From a virus, in the IMG/VR virus record IMGVR_UViG_3300037104_000437, positions 1 to 30,845 of that record: a stretch of DNA of 30,845 nt. The stretch is one strand, 5' to 3'. Below are positions 7,114-14,373 of the stretch, piece by piece. The notes under the pieces are model-generated. The model had not been told where the DNA came from, did no database searches, and saw only the letters and a program-made list of their open reading frames with translations. Position 1 is the first letter of the stretch. Each line of letters opens with the position of its first letter. A program made the position numbers and the translations under genes.

Positions 7114-7797
7114 TCAATCCTCCAAAGGAATCCACCATCTATCTTCAAAATCAATAGCAGATAAACAAACCCATTTACAATTGTTATCAAAACCTTGTTG
7201 AAATTTATGCATATGACCAAAATACCAAAGTTTTGGTTTATATTTATTTAGCAAATAACTTAAAGCTTTTCTAGAAGGATCTGAAGAATATTCTTCATGA
7301 TAATCTTTAATTTTGAATTCAGTTGGTGCTGTATGAGAAATTATAATATCAATTTCTTCATCGGGAAGTTCTTCAATATCTTTTTGAGATATTGTTTCTT
7401 CCCAAAACCATCCAAAATCTAATCCTCTTTCTGTTCTATATTTTCTATCAATTGATAGACCACCACCCATGAATAAAACTTTTCTTCCATCAGGAATAGT
7501 TAATATAGATCCTCTTTTCATATAAAAAACATTTGGACTAACTTCATTTGTTTTTAAGTTTTTTAAAGATTCCCAGTCTTCATGATTTCCTGGACACCAG
7601 AAAACTTTTACATGTTTATTTTTTAAACCATAGTTATTCCATCTAATGACACCTTTATTAAGAAAAGTCTTTCCATGAAACCTTGGCCACCATCCAAAGT
7701 CTCCACATTGTAAAATCATGGAGATTTTCAGGTGACTATTTAAGAACTGATTTACTTTTGACCAGCTACCATGAAAATCTCCACACACTGCAATCAT
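7114..7797 (-). CDS. Calcineurin-like metallophosphoesterase
   Basis: All metal-ligand motifs of the calcineurin-like phosphoesterase fold are present in this 227-residue protein. They are GDFHG (Asp7, His9), CGDFGW (Asp33), PGNHEDW (Asn71, His72), IISHTAP (His155) and YFGHMHK (His195, His197). These enzymes use a two-metal centre to hydrolyse phosphoesters of nucleotides, nucleic acids or phosphoproteins. The length is that of a single catalytic domain without extra modules. It overlaps the preceding gene as ATGA. In an RNA-repair-rich neighbourhood a nucleic-acid end-processing or nucleotide-hydrolysing role is plausible but unproven. Confidence 0.92.
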   Translation of the reverse strand: MIAVCGDFHGSWSKVNQFLNSHLKISMILQCGDFGWWPRFHGKTFLNKGVIRWNNYGLKNKHVKVFWCPGNHEDWESLKNLKTNEVSPNVFYMKRGSILTIPDGRKVLFMGGGLSIDRKYRTERGLDFGWFWEETISQKDIEELPDEEIDIIISHTAPTEFKIKDYHEEYSSDPSRKALSYLLNKYKPKLWYFGHMHKFQQGFDNNCKWVCLSAIDFEDRWWIPLED

Positions 7798-8051
7798 TTT
7801 AATTCCTCCACCTCTTTTTTTGTTAAGAATGCTAATTTTTTTTCATCTATAATCTGATTTAATGAATATCCCCATACTTTTTCACCAGGGATTCCTACAT
7901 CCTTTTCTATAACTTCTCCGTCAAACTCAAATATTTTAAATAATCTTCCTTCTTTTGGAATATTCATTTCTTTTGGAGTTTTGAAATATATTGCAATAGA
8001 TACAACTTTCGAACCCCAGTCCATTTTTAAAACTCTTCCTATTTCTTTCAT
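7794..8051 (-). CDS. Small hypothetical protein
   Basis: An 85-residue acidic protein with strands suggested at GSKVVSIAIYFKT and GRLFKIFEFDGEVIE and a C-terminal helix (TKKEVEELK). The start follows AAGGA, and its stop overlaps the metallophosphoesterase start, so the two are co-translated. No known family recognised. Confidence 0.78.
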   Translation of the reverse strand: MKEIGRVLKMDWGSKVVSIAIYFKTPKEMNIPKEGRLFKIFEFDGEVIEKDVGIPGEKVWGYSLNQIIDEKKLAFLTKKEVEELK

Positions 8052-8060
8052 AATAGATCC

Positions 8061-8519
8061 TTAATATGGAAGTTTTAATTCTTGTCTTGCTAAATAGATA
8101 GTTCTAACTGCCATTTTAATTTCATGATGTTTTGCTGAAGTTAATTTCATTCTTTGACATGCGTAATCTAAACAAGTATAACTTCGTAATTCTCTTGGTA
8201 ATTTACATCTCATTTTTTCATCATCAAAAAAACCATATGTTTTTGAATCAAATAAAAACATTTCCTTAATTTTTTCCATCAATTGAAATGTTTCATGATA
8301 TTTTGGTTCTCTAAAATGTCCAACTTTTCTAGCGCAAGCACCACAACAACCAGTTGGTTTTTCTGATTTATTATCTTTTCCACAATCTGAACAAATATCA
8401 TCATTCAGTTTATCAAAAATTTTTGCTAAAATTTTTGCTTGTTTAGAAATTATAAAAAATTCAGTGCTTGTATAGTATGGTGGAAATAGTAATTGAAATA
8501 TCTTTGGAACTCGTTTCAT
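8061..8519 (-). CDS. Cysteine-rich YkgJ-like protein, paralogue A
   Basis: The protein has 152 residues counted from the ATG at 8519, which has GAGG nine bases upstream; the ATG at 8528 is only two bases from that site. Cysteine motifs are ICSDCG, GCCGACARKVGHF, and a C-terminal CKLPRELRSYTCLDYAC. The last motif, arginine-rich between cysteines, recalls the end of YkgJ-type metal-chelating clusters. It aligns along its full length with the product of 8536-8985, sharing KILA(K/D)IFD, the cysteines, FGFF, LPRE(L/I)RSYTCL and a final LPY. The two therefore arose by tandem duplication. Likely binds a metal or cluster; role unknown. Confidence 0.82.
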   Translation of the reverse strand: MKRVPKIFQLLFPPYYTSTEFFIISKQAKILAKIFDKLNDDICSDCGKDNKSEKPTGCCGACARKVGHFREPKYHETFQLMEKIKEMFLFDSKTYGFFDDEKMRCKLPRELRSYTCLDYACQRMKLTSAKHHEIKMAVRTIYLARQELKLPY

Positions 8520-8535
8520 AGGTAACATCCTCTAA

Positions 8536-8985
8536 TTAATATGGAAGATTTAAATCCATTTTAGCAAGTTGTATAATTTTAGAACTTATTCTAACTTTAT
8601 CAACTTGATCTCCAGTTAATTTCATATCTCCACATATATAGTTTAAACAGGTATAACTTCTTATTTCTCTGGGAAGACTACAAATCATTTTTTCACTATT
8701 AAAGAACCCAAATTTTTTCTTGTCAAAATTAAACTTCTTTTTCATTTTATTTAGAAAAAGATTAGAGACAATATTATCATACAAATTTCTGAAATATCCA
8801 TTTGAATGACCACAGTCTGAACAGCAGCCATATTTTAAGTCTCTGGTTTGAATTCTTGGACAGGTTGAACAAATTTCTTTATTTTTCTCATCAAAAATGT
8901 CTGCTAAAATTTTTGAATTATCAATAATTATTCTATAATGCAAAGAGTGATCTGCTTCAAATAATTCCTTAAGTAATTTTTTCAT
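8536..8985 (-). CDS. Cysteine-rich YkgJ-like protein, paralogue B
   Basis: This 149-residue sister of the preceding gene product has ICSTCPRI, GCCSDCGHSNGYF and CSLPREIRSYTCLNYICGDMKLTG. The ten or so cysteines are kept between paralogues while the rest diverges, which points to metal or cluster binding under selection. AAGGA precedes the start, and the ATG overlaps the stop of the gene before it. Function unknown. Confidence 0.82.
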   Translation of the reverse strand: MKKLLKELFEADHSLHYRIIIDNSKILADIFDEKNKEICSTCPRIQTRDLKYGCCSDCGHSNGYFRNLYDNIVSNLFLNKMKKKFNFDKKKFGFFNSEKMICSLPREIRSYTCLNYICGDMKLTGDQVDKVRISSKIIQLAKMDLNLPY

Positions 8986-9176
8986 TTGTTAATATCCTTA
9001 AAGGTTTTATCATCATAAAAATTAGTATAACTAAATAGTTTATGATTTTCTCCGTTAAAAATCCTATCAACTTTTCTTCTTGCACCTGAAATAGTTTTTA
9101 ATTGAAATAGTAATTTATTAAAACTTCCTAATGGTTCATTTCCATTTTTATCTGGTAAGTATGCGTAAAATTTCAT
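8982..9176 (-). CDS. Small basic hypothetical protein
   Basis: A 64-residue protein beginning MKFYAYLPDKNGNEPLGS; the tyrosine-rich start and LGSFNKLLFQLKTISGARRKV suggest a small alpha/beta fold. A GTG three codons upstream is an alternative start, but the ATG at 9176 is preferred by analogy with the identical GTGAATAAAATG arrangement at 2697. There is no cysteine cluster. Function unknown. Confidence 0.68.
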   Translation of the reverse strand: MKFYAYLPDKNGNEPLGSFNKLLFQLKTISGARRKVDRIFNGENHKLFSYTNFYDDKTFKDINK

Positions 9177-9199
9177 TTTATTCACTTTGATCTAATATA

Positions 9200-9403
9200 T
9201 CATATAAATGATAAAGACTTATTTTTTTTAACTACTTTTAATTTTCTTATTCCATGCCTTAAAACTTTAGCTAATAAATAGTCATCAATTCTATATCTTC
9301 TATCTTCATTATCAATTAGATTAATCTCTAAACGATATCTACAATTTATATTACATCTTTTAATATTATCTAAATCTAAAATTGGGGGATAATCTTCTGA
9401 CAT
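9200..9403 (-). CDS. Small hypothetical protein
   Basis: A 67-residue protein starting MSEDYPPILDLDN at 9403. This ATG has AAAAGGAAATAAA directly upstream and follows the stop of the preceding gene. A longer reading in this frame would run antiparallel to good sense through the neighbouring gene and is rejected. The sequence is strongly charged (DNEDRRYRIDDYLLAKVLRHGIRKLKVVKK), with two cysteines in KRCNINCRY. Function unknown. Confidence 0.7.
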   Translation of the reverse strand: MSEDYPPILDLDNIKRCNINCRYRLEINLIDNEDRRYRIDDYLLAKVLRHGIRKLKVVKKNKSLSFI

Positions 9404-9404
9404 T

Positions 9405-9617
9405 TTATTTCCTTTTCTTATACTTTTTTGGTTCCCATCTTTCAGATATAAATTCCATATCATCTCCACATTCTGAGCATATAGGAATCCCAACACTTTC
9501 AATATCTTTATATGTTACATTTTTTTGTATCATATGATCATGAAAAGGACATTTCCATGCACTAAAAGAATTTCCACTTTTAATTTTTCCCAATTGTTTT
9601 ATAGTTTCAAGAACCAT
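9405..9617 (-). CDS. Small zinc-ribbon-like protein
   Basis: This 70-residue protein has a CPFHDH element (about residues 23-28) and ICSECGDDMEF (about 47-57). Together they supply the cysteine/histidine ligands of a small zinc ribbon, with a basic C-terminal tail (KKYKKRK). AAGGAG precedes the start. It probably binds zinc and possibly nucleic acid; this is inferred from composition. Confidence 0.75.
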   Translation of the reverse strand: MVLETIKQLGKIKSGNSFSAWKCPFHDHMIQKNVTYKDIESVGIPICSECGDDMEFISERWEPKKYKKRK

Positions 9618-9629
9618 ATTTTTATCTCC

Positions 9630-10742
9630 TTAACTTTTTGAATATTTAGAAATAATTGATTGTAAATCTTTTAATATCATTTGAGAATCATTAGATAAAA
9701 CAACAGGAACTACTTCTAACTTCCCAAAATACATCTCTAAACAATCTAATAAAATTTGTTTAACTTTTAATTCATTCGGATAATTAGGCAGTTTACTTTC
9801 AAGATATACTTTTTCTAATTCTATTTCTTTTATGCTGAAGTAATTTGTAACTTGTTCTAATGTCCATTCTCCTCGTCTTATAGCTTTTAACTGCTCTCTG
9901 TTTCTATCAAGCTCCAGATTTCCCTCAACTAAAATTTGTTCAATTTCATTTAGAAGTCGAACTACATGATAAGCAAATTTTACATCAAATCCAAATTTTT
10001 TAATACTTGCTAAACGATTACCAAGTTTTCCTCCTTCTTTTAAACATTCTCTCATGATATTATAAAGTTCTCTTACATCATTTGTTTCTAATTTATCAAC
10101 TCCAGTTTCTTTAATATTTAATAACTCCTTTGAACATTGTAATTCTCTATTTCCACGTCTAATTAACTCAACTACAATTAGATCACTATTTAATTCTTCT
10201 GGATCTATTGATAGTTTATTACATTTATCTACCAGTCCTTTTAATGATTTATTATTCATCTTGTGAACTTGAGAAAATGCATAACCTTTAAATTTAAACC
10301 ATGAACCTTTATGTAAAAATTCTTTTCGTCTTTCTCTTAAATAGTTAGCAATAGAAGTTGATTGTAAAATACAAAATTGTGGAACAAATAAAGAATCTAT
10401 CATGTTCGGATTGTTTTCCATACATAACATGAAATATTTCACAATGTTATAAATGGTAACATCATACATTATTCCTTTTGATTTATCCTGAATATGATGT
10501 TTCATAAATTGTTCAAACCCCTGCTTTTGTCTACCAAATCCTACAATCTCTCCATTAAGATGAGGAAATATTATTTCTTTATATGGAATACAAAACCCAT
10601 AGATATCTCTATCTGATAAATCTGAACTTACTCCATATGCAATTGATCCCATCATAACTTCATATTGAACACTATTATAAAGAAATGATGGAACATCTTT
10701 TATTAGTTCCCTCTTTATTAAATCATCAATTAAGCTAGACAT
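9630..10742 (-). CDS. RlaP-type Pol-beta superfamily nucleotidyltransferase
   Basis: The N-terminus of this 370-residue protein shows GSIAYGVSSDLSDRDIYG (residues 32-49), the Gly-Ser ... Ser-Asp-x-Asp active-site signature of the Pol-beta nucleotidyltransferase fold. The version matches the YcgL/RlaP family (RNA-ligase-associated nucleotidyltransferases). A long helical C-terminal region follows. In phages and bacteria this family often accompanies RNA ligases and repair enzymes, and a role in RNA end modification is presumed rather than shown. The window adds a Thg1-like polymerase and a CCA-adding enzyme nearby but no RNA ligase. AAGGAG lies upstream of the start at a slightly long distance. 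Confidence 0.85.
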   Translation of the reverse strand: MSSLIDDLIKRELIKDVPSFLYNSVQYEVMMGSIAYGVSSDLSDRDIYGFCIPYKEIIFPHLNGEIVGFGRQKQGFEQFMKHHIQDKSKGIMYDVTIYNIVKYFMLCMENNPNMIDSLFVPQFCILQSTSIANYLRERRKEFLHKGSWFKFKGYAFSQVHKMNNKSLKGLVDKCNKLSIDPEELNSDLIVVELIRRGNRELQCSKELLNIKETGVDKLETNDVRELYNIMRECLKEGGKLGNRLASIKKFGFDVKFAYHVVRLLNEIEQILVEGNLELDRNREQLKAIRRGEWTLEQVTNYFSIKEIELEKVYLESKLPNYPNELKVKQILLDCLEMYFGKLEVVPVVLSNDSQMILKDLQSIISKYSKS

Positions 10743-10757
10743 ATTAATGAAGTCTCC

Positions 10758-11183
10758 TTATACCTGTGAAATTCCAAAATTACAATCTTTAAATTTTAAT
10801 GATGCCATCTGATTTATTTTTATTTTTTTAGCTTTTGATACTGTTAAAATTTCAGATCTTACAGCTTCAATTCCTGATCCTTTAAACCCACTTTCTATTT
10901 TTCCAACTGAATAATAACTATTTTTTGGAATTAACATTCCTATTATCCAAACTGGTTGATATGTTCTTATAATGTGAGCATATGTAGTAGCATTTTTTTT
11001 AGATAAAAACGAATGATAACCAAAACCATCAAAAAACCCATGAGATCTATTAGAGCAAACATCAAAAACAGTTTGATCTTTATCTTTAAATGGTAATGTT
11101 ATTTTTTCATCTCGTATAAAAAATACTTTAAATACTCTTATACTTTTTTGTGTAAATTCACTTTTGGTTAATTCTAAGCACAT
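10758..11183 (-). CDS. Hypothetical protein, GFGYHSF family, paralogue A
   Basis: A protein of 141 residues starting MCLELTKSE behind AAGGAG. It aligns with the product of 11174-11596. Shared blocks are MC at the start, (F/Y)KVF...LPF, G-F-x-x-GFGYHSF with a preceding basic residue, MLIPK/MIIPKG, and GSG(I/L)xAxRSE(I/F)L near the end. The GFGYHSF and GSG...RSE blocks hold conserved His, Ser, Arg and Glu residues that could form an active or binding site. No known family comes to mind. The gene overlaps its paralogue by ten bases. Confidence 0.8.
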   Translation of the reverse strand: MCLELTKSEFTQKSIRVFKVFFIRDEKITLPFKDKDQTVFDVCSNRSHGFFDGFGYHSFLSKKNATTYAHIIRTYQPVWIIGMLIPKNSYYSVGKIESGFKGSGIEAVRSEILTVSKAKKIKINQMASLKFKDCNFGISQV

Positions 11184-11596
11184 TTGATTTTTTCTCCTTT
11201 TGGTAATTGAAGAAATTCAGATCTTGTTGCTCTTAATCCAGATCCAACATAACCATGTTGAATTATTCCTCTTTCATATACAGTTCCTTTTGGAATTATC
11301 ATTTTCACAATTACTTTATGTTTATGATTCATTTTAATTTTATATAGTTCAGCTTGTTTTAAAGAACCAAAAGAATGATAACCAAAACCATAATTAAATC
11401 CGTAAGCTCTGGTATTTACTACATGATTTATAGTTGAGTGAGTTAAAGATACCTTTGTTAATTTATATTGATCAATTCCATTAACTCTTCTAAATGGTAA
11501 AACTAATTTTTTATAATAAGATAAAAAAACTTTATATACAACTAGATTTTTTTCAGCTACTCTAATAATATCATTTTTCTTTGCTTTTATACACAT
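11174..11596 (-). CDS. Hypothetical protein, GFGYHSF family, paralogue B
   Basis: This is a 140-residue sister of the preceding protein. The start at 11596 (MCIKAKKND) is chosen because it aligns with the MC start of the paralogue and has GAGGA seven bases upstream. An in-frame ATG at 11662 with AAGGA upstream would add 22 residues with no match in the paralogue. Key blocks are YGFNYGFGYHSF (about 66-77), VKMIIPKGTVYERG and GSGLRATRSEFLQLPKG. Tandem duplication is evident; function unknown. Confidence 0.8.
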   Translation of the reverse strand: MCIKAKKNDIIRVAEKNLVVYKVFLSYYKKLVLPFRRVNGIDQYKLTKVSLTHSTINHVVNTRAYGFNYGFGYHSFGSLKQAELYKIKMNHKHKVIVKMIIPKGTVYERGIIQHGYVGSGLRATRSEFLQLPKGEKIKCA

Positions 11597-11671
11597 ATTT
11601 TTTTCCTCAATATTTTGATTTGTAATGTTTTGATATATTGGCTGACTCCAAGTGAGTGACATTTAATTCCT

Positions 11672-11848
11672 TTATCTCCTTATTATAAATAATATAGCTT
11701 CTAAACATTCTCTACATAGTCTTTTTGATACAGAATAATACTTTGCAGATCCTATAAATTTTAAATGTTTTTCTTCTGGATGAATTTGATTATTACAGTT
11801 TGTACAAAATACATATTTTTTTGGTTCTACAGCAACACTAAAACCCAT
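11672..11848 (-). CDS. Small zinc-binding protein (58 aa)
   Basis: This short gene encodes 58 residues, starting MGFSVAVEPKKYVFCTNCNN and ending ...LFIIRR. Two CxxC knuckles (CTNC at 15-18 and CREC at 45-48) flank a basic stretch, the layout of a small zinc ribbon. AAGGAG lies ten bases upstream of the ATG at 11848, and the stop is buried in sequence that supplies the ribosome site region of the next gene. A strong hairpin (11870-11905) sits just upstream of its ribosome site. Function unknown; the coding call rests on ribosome site, cysteine pattern and packing. Confidence 0.72.
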   Translation of the reverse strand: MGFSVAVEPKKYVFCTNCNNQIHPEEKHLKFIGSAKYYSVSKRLCRECLEAILFIIRR

Positions 11849-11869
11849 TTTAATTTTTCTCCTTATTGA

Positions 11870-11905
11870 TCTAGTAGAGTCTTATTAAAAATAGACTCTA
11901 CTAGA
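11870..11905. other. Perfect 13-bp inverted repeat between genes
   Basis: TCTAGTAGAGTCT at 11870-11882 is exactly complementary to AGACTCTACTAGA at 11893-11905, with a ten-base loop. It is the most stable hairpin I see in the window outside the tRNAs. On the minus strand it lies between the stop at 11915 and the ribosome site of the 58-aa gene, and no U-run follows it, so it is not a standard terminator. It could stabilise or process the mRNA, modulate translation of the next gene, or bind a protein as DNA. Confidence 0.8.
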
Positions 11906-11914
11906 ATTTTAACA

Positions 11915-12451
11915 CTAGTCATAGATATCTGAAAATACAGCTAGAGCTTCTGCTTTATGTTTAAATCCATCAAATCTTTTTGCCCAACAATCACAATCTT
12001 GAATAACCCCATTATCTATTATGGGATTTTTTTGTCTGAAGGAACATATTTTTCCTTCATTGTTATTGTGACTACATTCAGCCATGCATTTTTCTCTTTT
12101 AATTTTTAATATCTTTTTATTTTCTACTTTTGGATATTCTGATCTTGTTGGGTGTGAAGGATAATTAAATGAAATTTTACTAACTTTTTTTATACTTGTT
12201 TGGTCTTTTAATTCACAAAGAAGAATTTCATAAGGGTATCCTCCATATACCATGGGTGTTATTTTAAAACCTTTTTCTCTTAACATCTTAACAAATAATA
12301 ATGGAACTTCACAGTTATATTCTCTATTCCACTTACTCTTTTCCTTATTCGAAATATTATAGGAATTAAATTTTACAAAACGATCAACTAATTTAAAGAA
12401 GTTTTCAAGAGAATAATTCTCAAAAGACTTTGGTACTGATATTCCTCGCAT
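11915..12451 (-). CDS. Hypothetical protein
   Basis: A 178-residue protein with a strong GGGGAGGAG ribosome site. The N-terminal half is helical (ENFFKLVDRFVKF), then FKITPMVYGGYPYEILLCEL suggests strands. The C-terminal third has cysteines in KCMAECSHNN, KICSF and DCDCW that may bind metal. A PTRSEYPK segment recalls the RSE block of the two GFGYHSF proteins, but the similarity is too short to build on. No family recognised. Confidence 0.78.
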   Translation of the reverse strand: MRGISVPKSFENYSLENFFKLVDRFVKFNSYNISNKEKSKWNREYNCEVPLLFVKMLREKGFKITPMVYGGYPYEILLCELKDQTSIKKVSKISFNYPSHPTRSEYPKVENKKILKIKREKCMAECSHNNNEGKICSFRQKNPIIDNGVIQDCDCWAKRFDGFKHKAEALAVFSDIYD

Positions 12452-12482
12452 TTTATTTTCTCCTCCCCATACCTAATTTAGT

Positions 12483-13814
12483 TTAATTTTTGGTTATTAG
12501 ATTAATTAACTTTTCCGCGTCATTTAACTCAGGATCATCTAAAACACAATCCATTAAATATTTTAAAATCTCACCAACTTCTTTTCCTGGTTTTAATCCT
12601 GTTACTTCCATAACTTTAAAACCATCAATTGCAAGATCTGAAAATTTAGAAACTGATTTTCTATTAATCTCAGTTTTAAAAGCTTTAACAAGATTATAAA
12701 TATCTCTCATTCTATATGTTTCTCTTGCTTTTAATCCACCCATCTTATCAGAAATAGCAACCCGAACTAAATCTTTATATGTTAAATTATCATCTGATAA
12801 TGTTTTTAAAGTTCTTCTTACACCCTTCGGACTTGTTCTTTCATGAGAAATTCTCATATGATTTTTAACTAAATTTGAAACATACGAAATTTCATCATTT
12901 GAGAATTTAAGATGAGATAAATCTTCTATAACAGCAGTGTGTCCAGTTTGTTCATGACCTTCAAACCATAAATCATCTGTTCGTGGATTTATTCTAGATG
13001 AAATAGGTTTACCAACATCATGAAGATATCCAGCTAATTTGATTAAAGGATATTTAGTTGATACATGATCTCCTGCCATCATACAGTGATCATATACATC
13101 TTCAATATGATACGGACCACCAGGATGTAAATAAGAATCATCTAAACTTGGAAGGATATATTTCAATCCTCCAATATCATGTAATGCTGTAAAAAATCTT
13201 GATGATTTTTTAATGGTTGATAATGCTTTCAAAATTTCTAATCTTATTCTTTCTTCTGCTACAGATGAGTCAATATAATGAGAATACATTTTAAGAAATT
13301 CGAAAGTTAAATCTTCAAAGTAACCATTAATTTTTGCTAAAAACCTACATGCTCTGATAATTCTATTAGGATCTTCAAAGATTCTATGCATTGGAATTCC
13401 AATAAATCTAATTATTTTTTTATGTAAATCAGATTGACCATTATGAAAATCTATAATTTCTTTATTTATTGGATTATAAACAATTTGGTTGATTGTGAAG
13501 TCACGTCTGGAAACATCTTCTTCGAGACTAGAACAAAATCCAATCTCACAGTTCTTATCATTTAAACCATGATATATATCGAATCTGTAAGTTGCAACCT
13601 CAATATCATCAACCAAAATTACCCCAAACGATTTTCCAACTTCTTTTATTTTTTGTGTTTTAAAAAGATCAATTATTTCTTCTGGTTTGGCAGATGTTAC
13701 GATATCTATGTCTTTAGATTTTAAACCCATTAACATATCTCTTACACATCCACCAATAAAAAATGCTTCAAATCCATTTGCTTGAAGTTTATATACTATT
13801 TCATACGGCGTCAT
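12483..13814 (-). CDS. cca: CCA-adding tRNA nucleotidyltransferase (class II) with HD domain
   Basis: This 443-residue enzyme adds or restores the CCA end of tRNAs. Class II motifs appear in order: FIGGCVRD (19-26), DIDIVTS with the metal-binding Asp pair (35-37), RRDFTIN (103-109), EDPNRIIRACRF (147-158) and ERIRLE (188-193). The C-terminal part carries HD-domain residues (HIEDVYDHC, LAGYLHDVGKP, a later His in GHEQTGH), as in bacterial CCA enzymes that also have phosphohydrolase activity. Length fits an HD-containing bacterial type. AAGGAG precedes the start. The gene lies 19 bases behind tRNA-Gln, which has no encoded CCA, so the operon supplies both substrate and enzyme. Confidence 0.96.
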   Translation of the reverse strand: MTPYEIVYKLQANGFEAFFIGGCVRDMLMGLKSKDIDIVTSAKPEEIIDLFKTQKIKEVGKSFGVILVDDIEVATYRFDIYHGLNDKNCEIGFCSSLEEDVSRRDFTINQIVYNPINKEIIDFHNGQSDLHKKIIRFIGIPMHRIFEDPNRIIRACRFLAKINGYFEDLTFEFLKMYSHYIDSSVAEERIRLEILKALSTIKKSSRFFTALHDIGGLKYILPSLDDSYLHPGGPYHIEDVYDHCMMAGDHVSTKYPLIKLAGYLHDVGKPISSRINPRTDDLWFEGHEQTGHTAVIEDLSHLKFSNDEISYVSNLVKNHMRISHERTSPKGVRRTLKTLSDDNLTYKDLVRVAISDKMGGLKARETYRMRDIYNLVKAFKTEINRKSVSKFSDLAIDGFKVMEVTGLKPGKEVGEILKYLMDCVLDDPELNDAEKLINLITKN

Positions 13815-13833
13815 TTTTTCTCCTTTTTATGAG

Positions 13834-13904
13834 TTCAGGGAGAAAGATTCGAACTTTCGTGAGAGGGTCCAAAACCCTCTATACTTCCACTATATGATCC
13901 CTGA
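13834..13904 (-). tRNA. tRNA-Gln(UUG) without encoded CCA
   Basis: On the minus strand the acceptor arms TCAGGGA/TCCCTGA pair perfectly, with discriminator A. The anticodon arm GAGGG-TTTTGGA-CCCTC gives anticodon TTG, which reads CAA and CAG glutamine codons. The T arm GAAAG-TTCGAAT-CTTTC is perfect, and the D arm (ATA...TAT) is short but formable. The U1-A72 pair is typical of bacterial tRNA-Gln. The 3' end continues as CTC rather than CCA, so the mature end must be added by a nucleotidyltransferase. The gene sits between a terminator-like hairpin and the CCA-adding enzyme gene. Confidence 0.93.
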
Positions 13905-13915
13905 AGAATAATATA

Positions 13916-13949
13916 TTAAAAATGGGATATAAACATACCCCATTTTTAA
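13916..13949 (-). terminator. Hairpin terminator or attenuator between small gene and tRNA-Gln
   Basis: TTAAAAATGGG at 13916-13926 is the exact complement of CCCATTTTTAA at 13939-13949, with a 12-base loop. On the minus strand the stem ends in a U-rich 3' arm followed by AAUAUAUU, and it begins two bases after the stop of the preceding gene. This fits an intrinsic terminator whose U-run is part of the stem; the symmetry could make it work in both directions. It would limit read-through from the upstream promoter into tRNA-Gln and everything beyond. Confidence 0.55.
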
Positions 13950-13951
13950 AT

Positions 13952-14137
13952 TTACACTGGTCTGAACAAATTTGAAAATTTTTCTAAATCTGCTACTCTG
14001 TAATATCCTGCTCTAATTTTTTGAGTAGGAAAATTTAATAAAACTGTGTTTGATATTATATCAGGATTTATGGTTATTTCCTGAACCTCTACTACTGAGT
14101 TATCAAAAAATTTGTAAACTTGTCCTACTTGGATCAT
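13952..14137 (-). CDS. Small hypothetical protein
   Basis: A 61-residue protein beginning MIQVGQVYKFFDNSVVEVQEI; the pattern of short strands suggests a small beta barrel of SH3-like type. AAAGGAG precedes the start. It is the second gene behind the leftward promoter and is followed at once by a terminator-like hairpin, so it and its neighbour may form a highly expressed short transcript. Function unknown. Confidence 0.72.
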   Translation of the reverse strand: MIQVGQVYKFFDNSVVEVQEITINPDIISNTVLLNFPTQKIRAGYYRVADLEKFSNLFRPV

Positions 14138-14158
14138 AAAATATTCTCCTTTCTTTGA

Positions 14159-14329
14159 TTAATTTTTATCAAGTTTATTTATATCTCCGTTTACTTTTTT
14201 ACGAAAATTTTCAATCTGTTCTTTAGGTATTATAAAAGCATAAGGCCCAAGGATAGATGATAATACCCCTCTCAAATTTTCAAGTTGCTCCGATGTAAGT
14301 TCTTTATTCATAATTTCTTCAATACTCAT
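14159..14329 (-). CDS. Small hypothetical protein, first gene of the leftward cluster
   Basis: A protein of 56 residues counted from the ATG at 14329 (MSIEEIMNKELTSEQLENLR), which has an AAGGGGG ribosome site upstream. The longer reading from 14371 would start almost at the promoter element and has no ribosome site. The protein is helical and charged, with a central LSSILGPYAFIIP segment. It is promoter-proximal in the accessory cluster. Function unknown. Confidence 0.7.
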   Translation of the reverse strand: MSIEEIMNKELTSEQLENLRGVLSSILGPYAFIIPKEQIENFRKKVNGDINKLDKN

Positions 14330-14373
14330 ATAATTATTTTCCCCCTTTCTTTGACAAATTATTTTATTCACTT

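Noticed and set aside
9404-9502. Upstream extension of the small gene at 9200-9403 to a 100-residue reading.
   Set aside because: It overlaps the zinc-ribbon gene at 9405-9617 in another frame; the ATG at 9403 has its own ribosome site right behind that gene's stop.
12490-12699. Plus-strand open frame of 69 codons inside the CCA-adding enzyme gene.
   Set aside because: It lies antisense to a well-conserved enzyme, has no ribosome site and low-information sequence.
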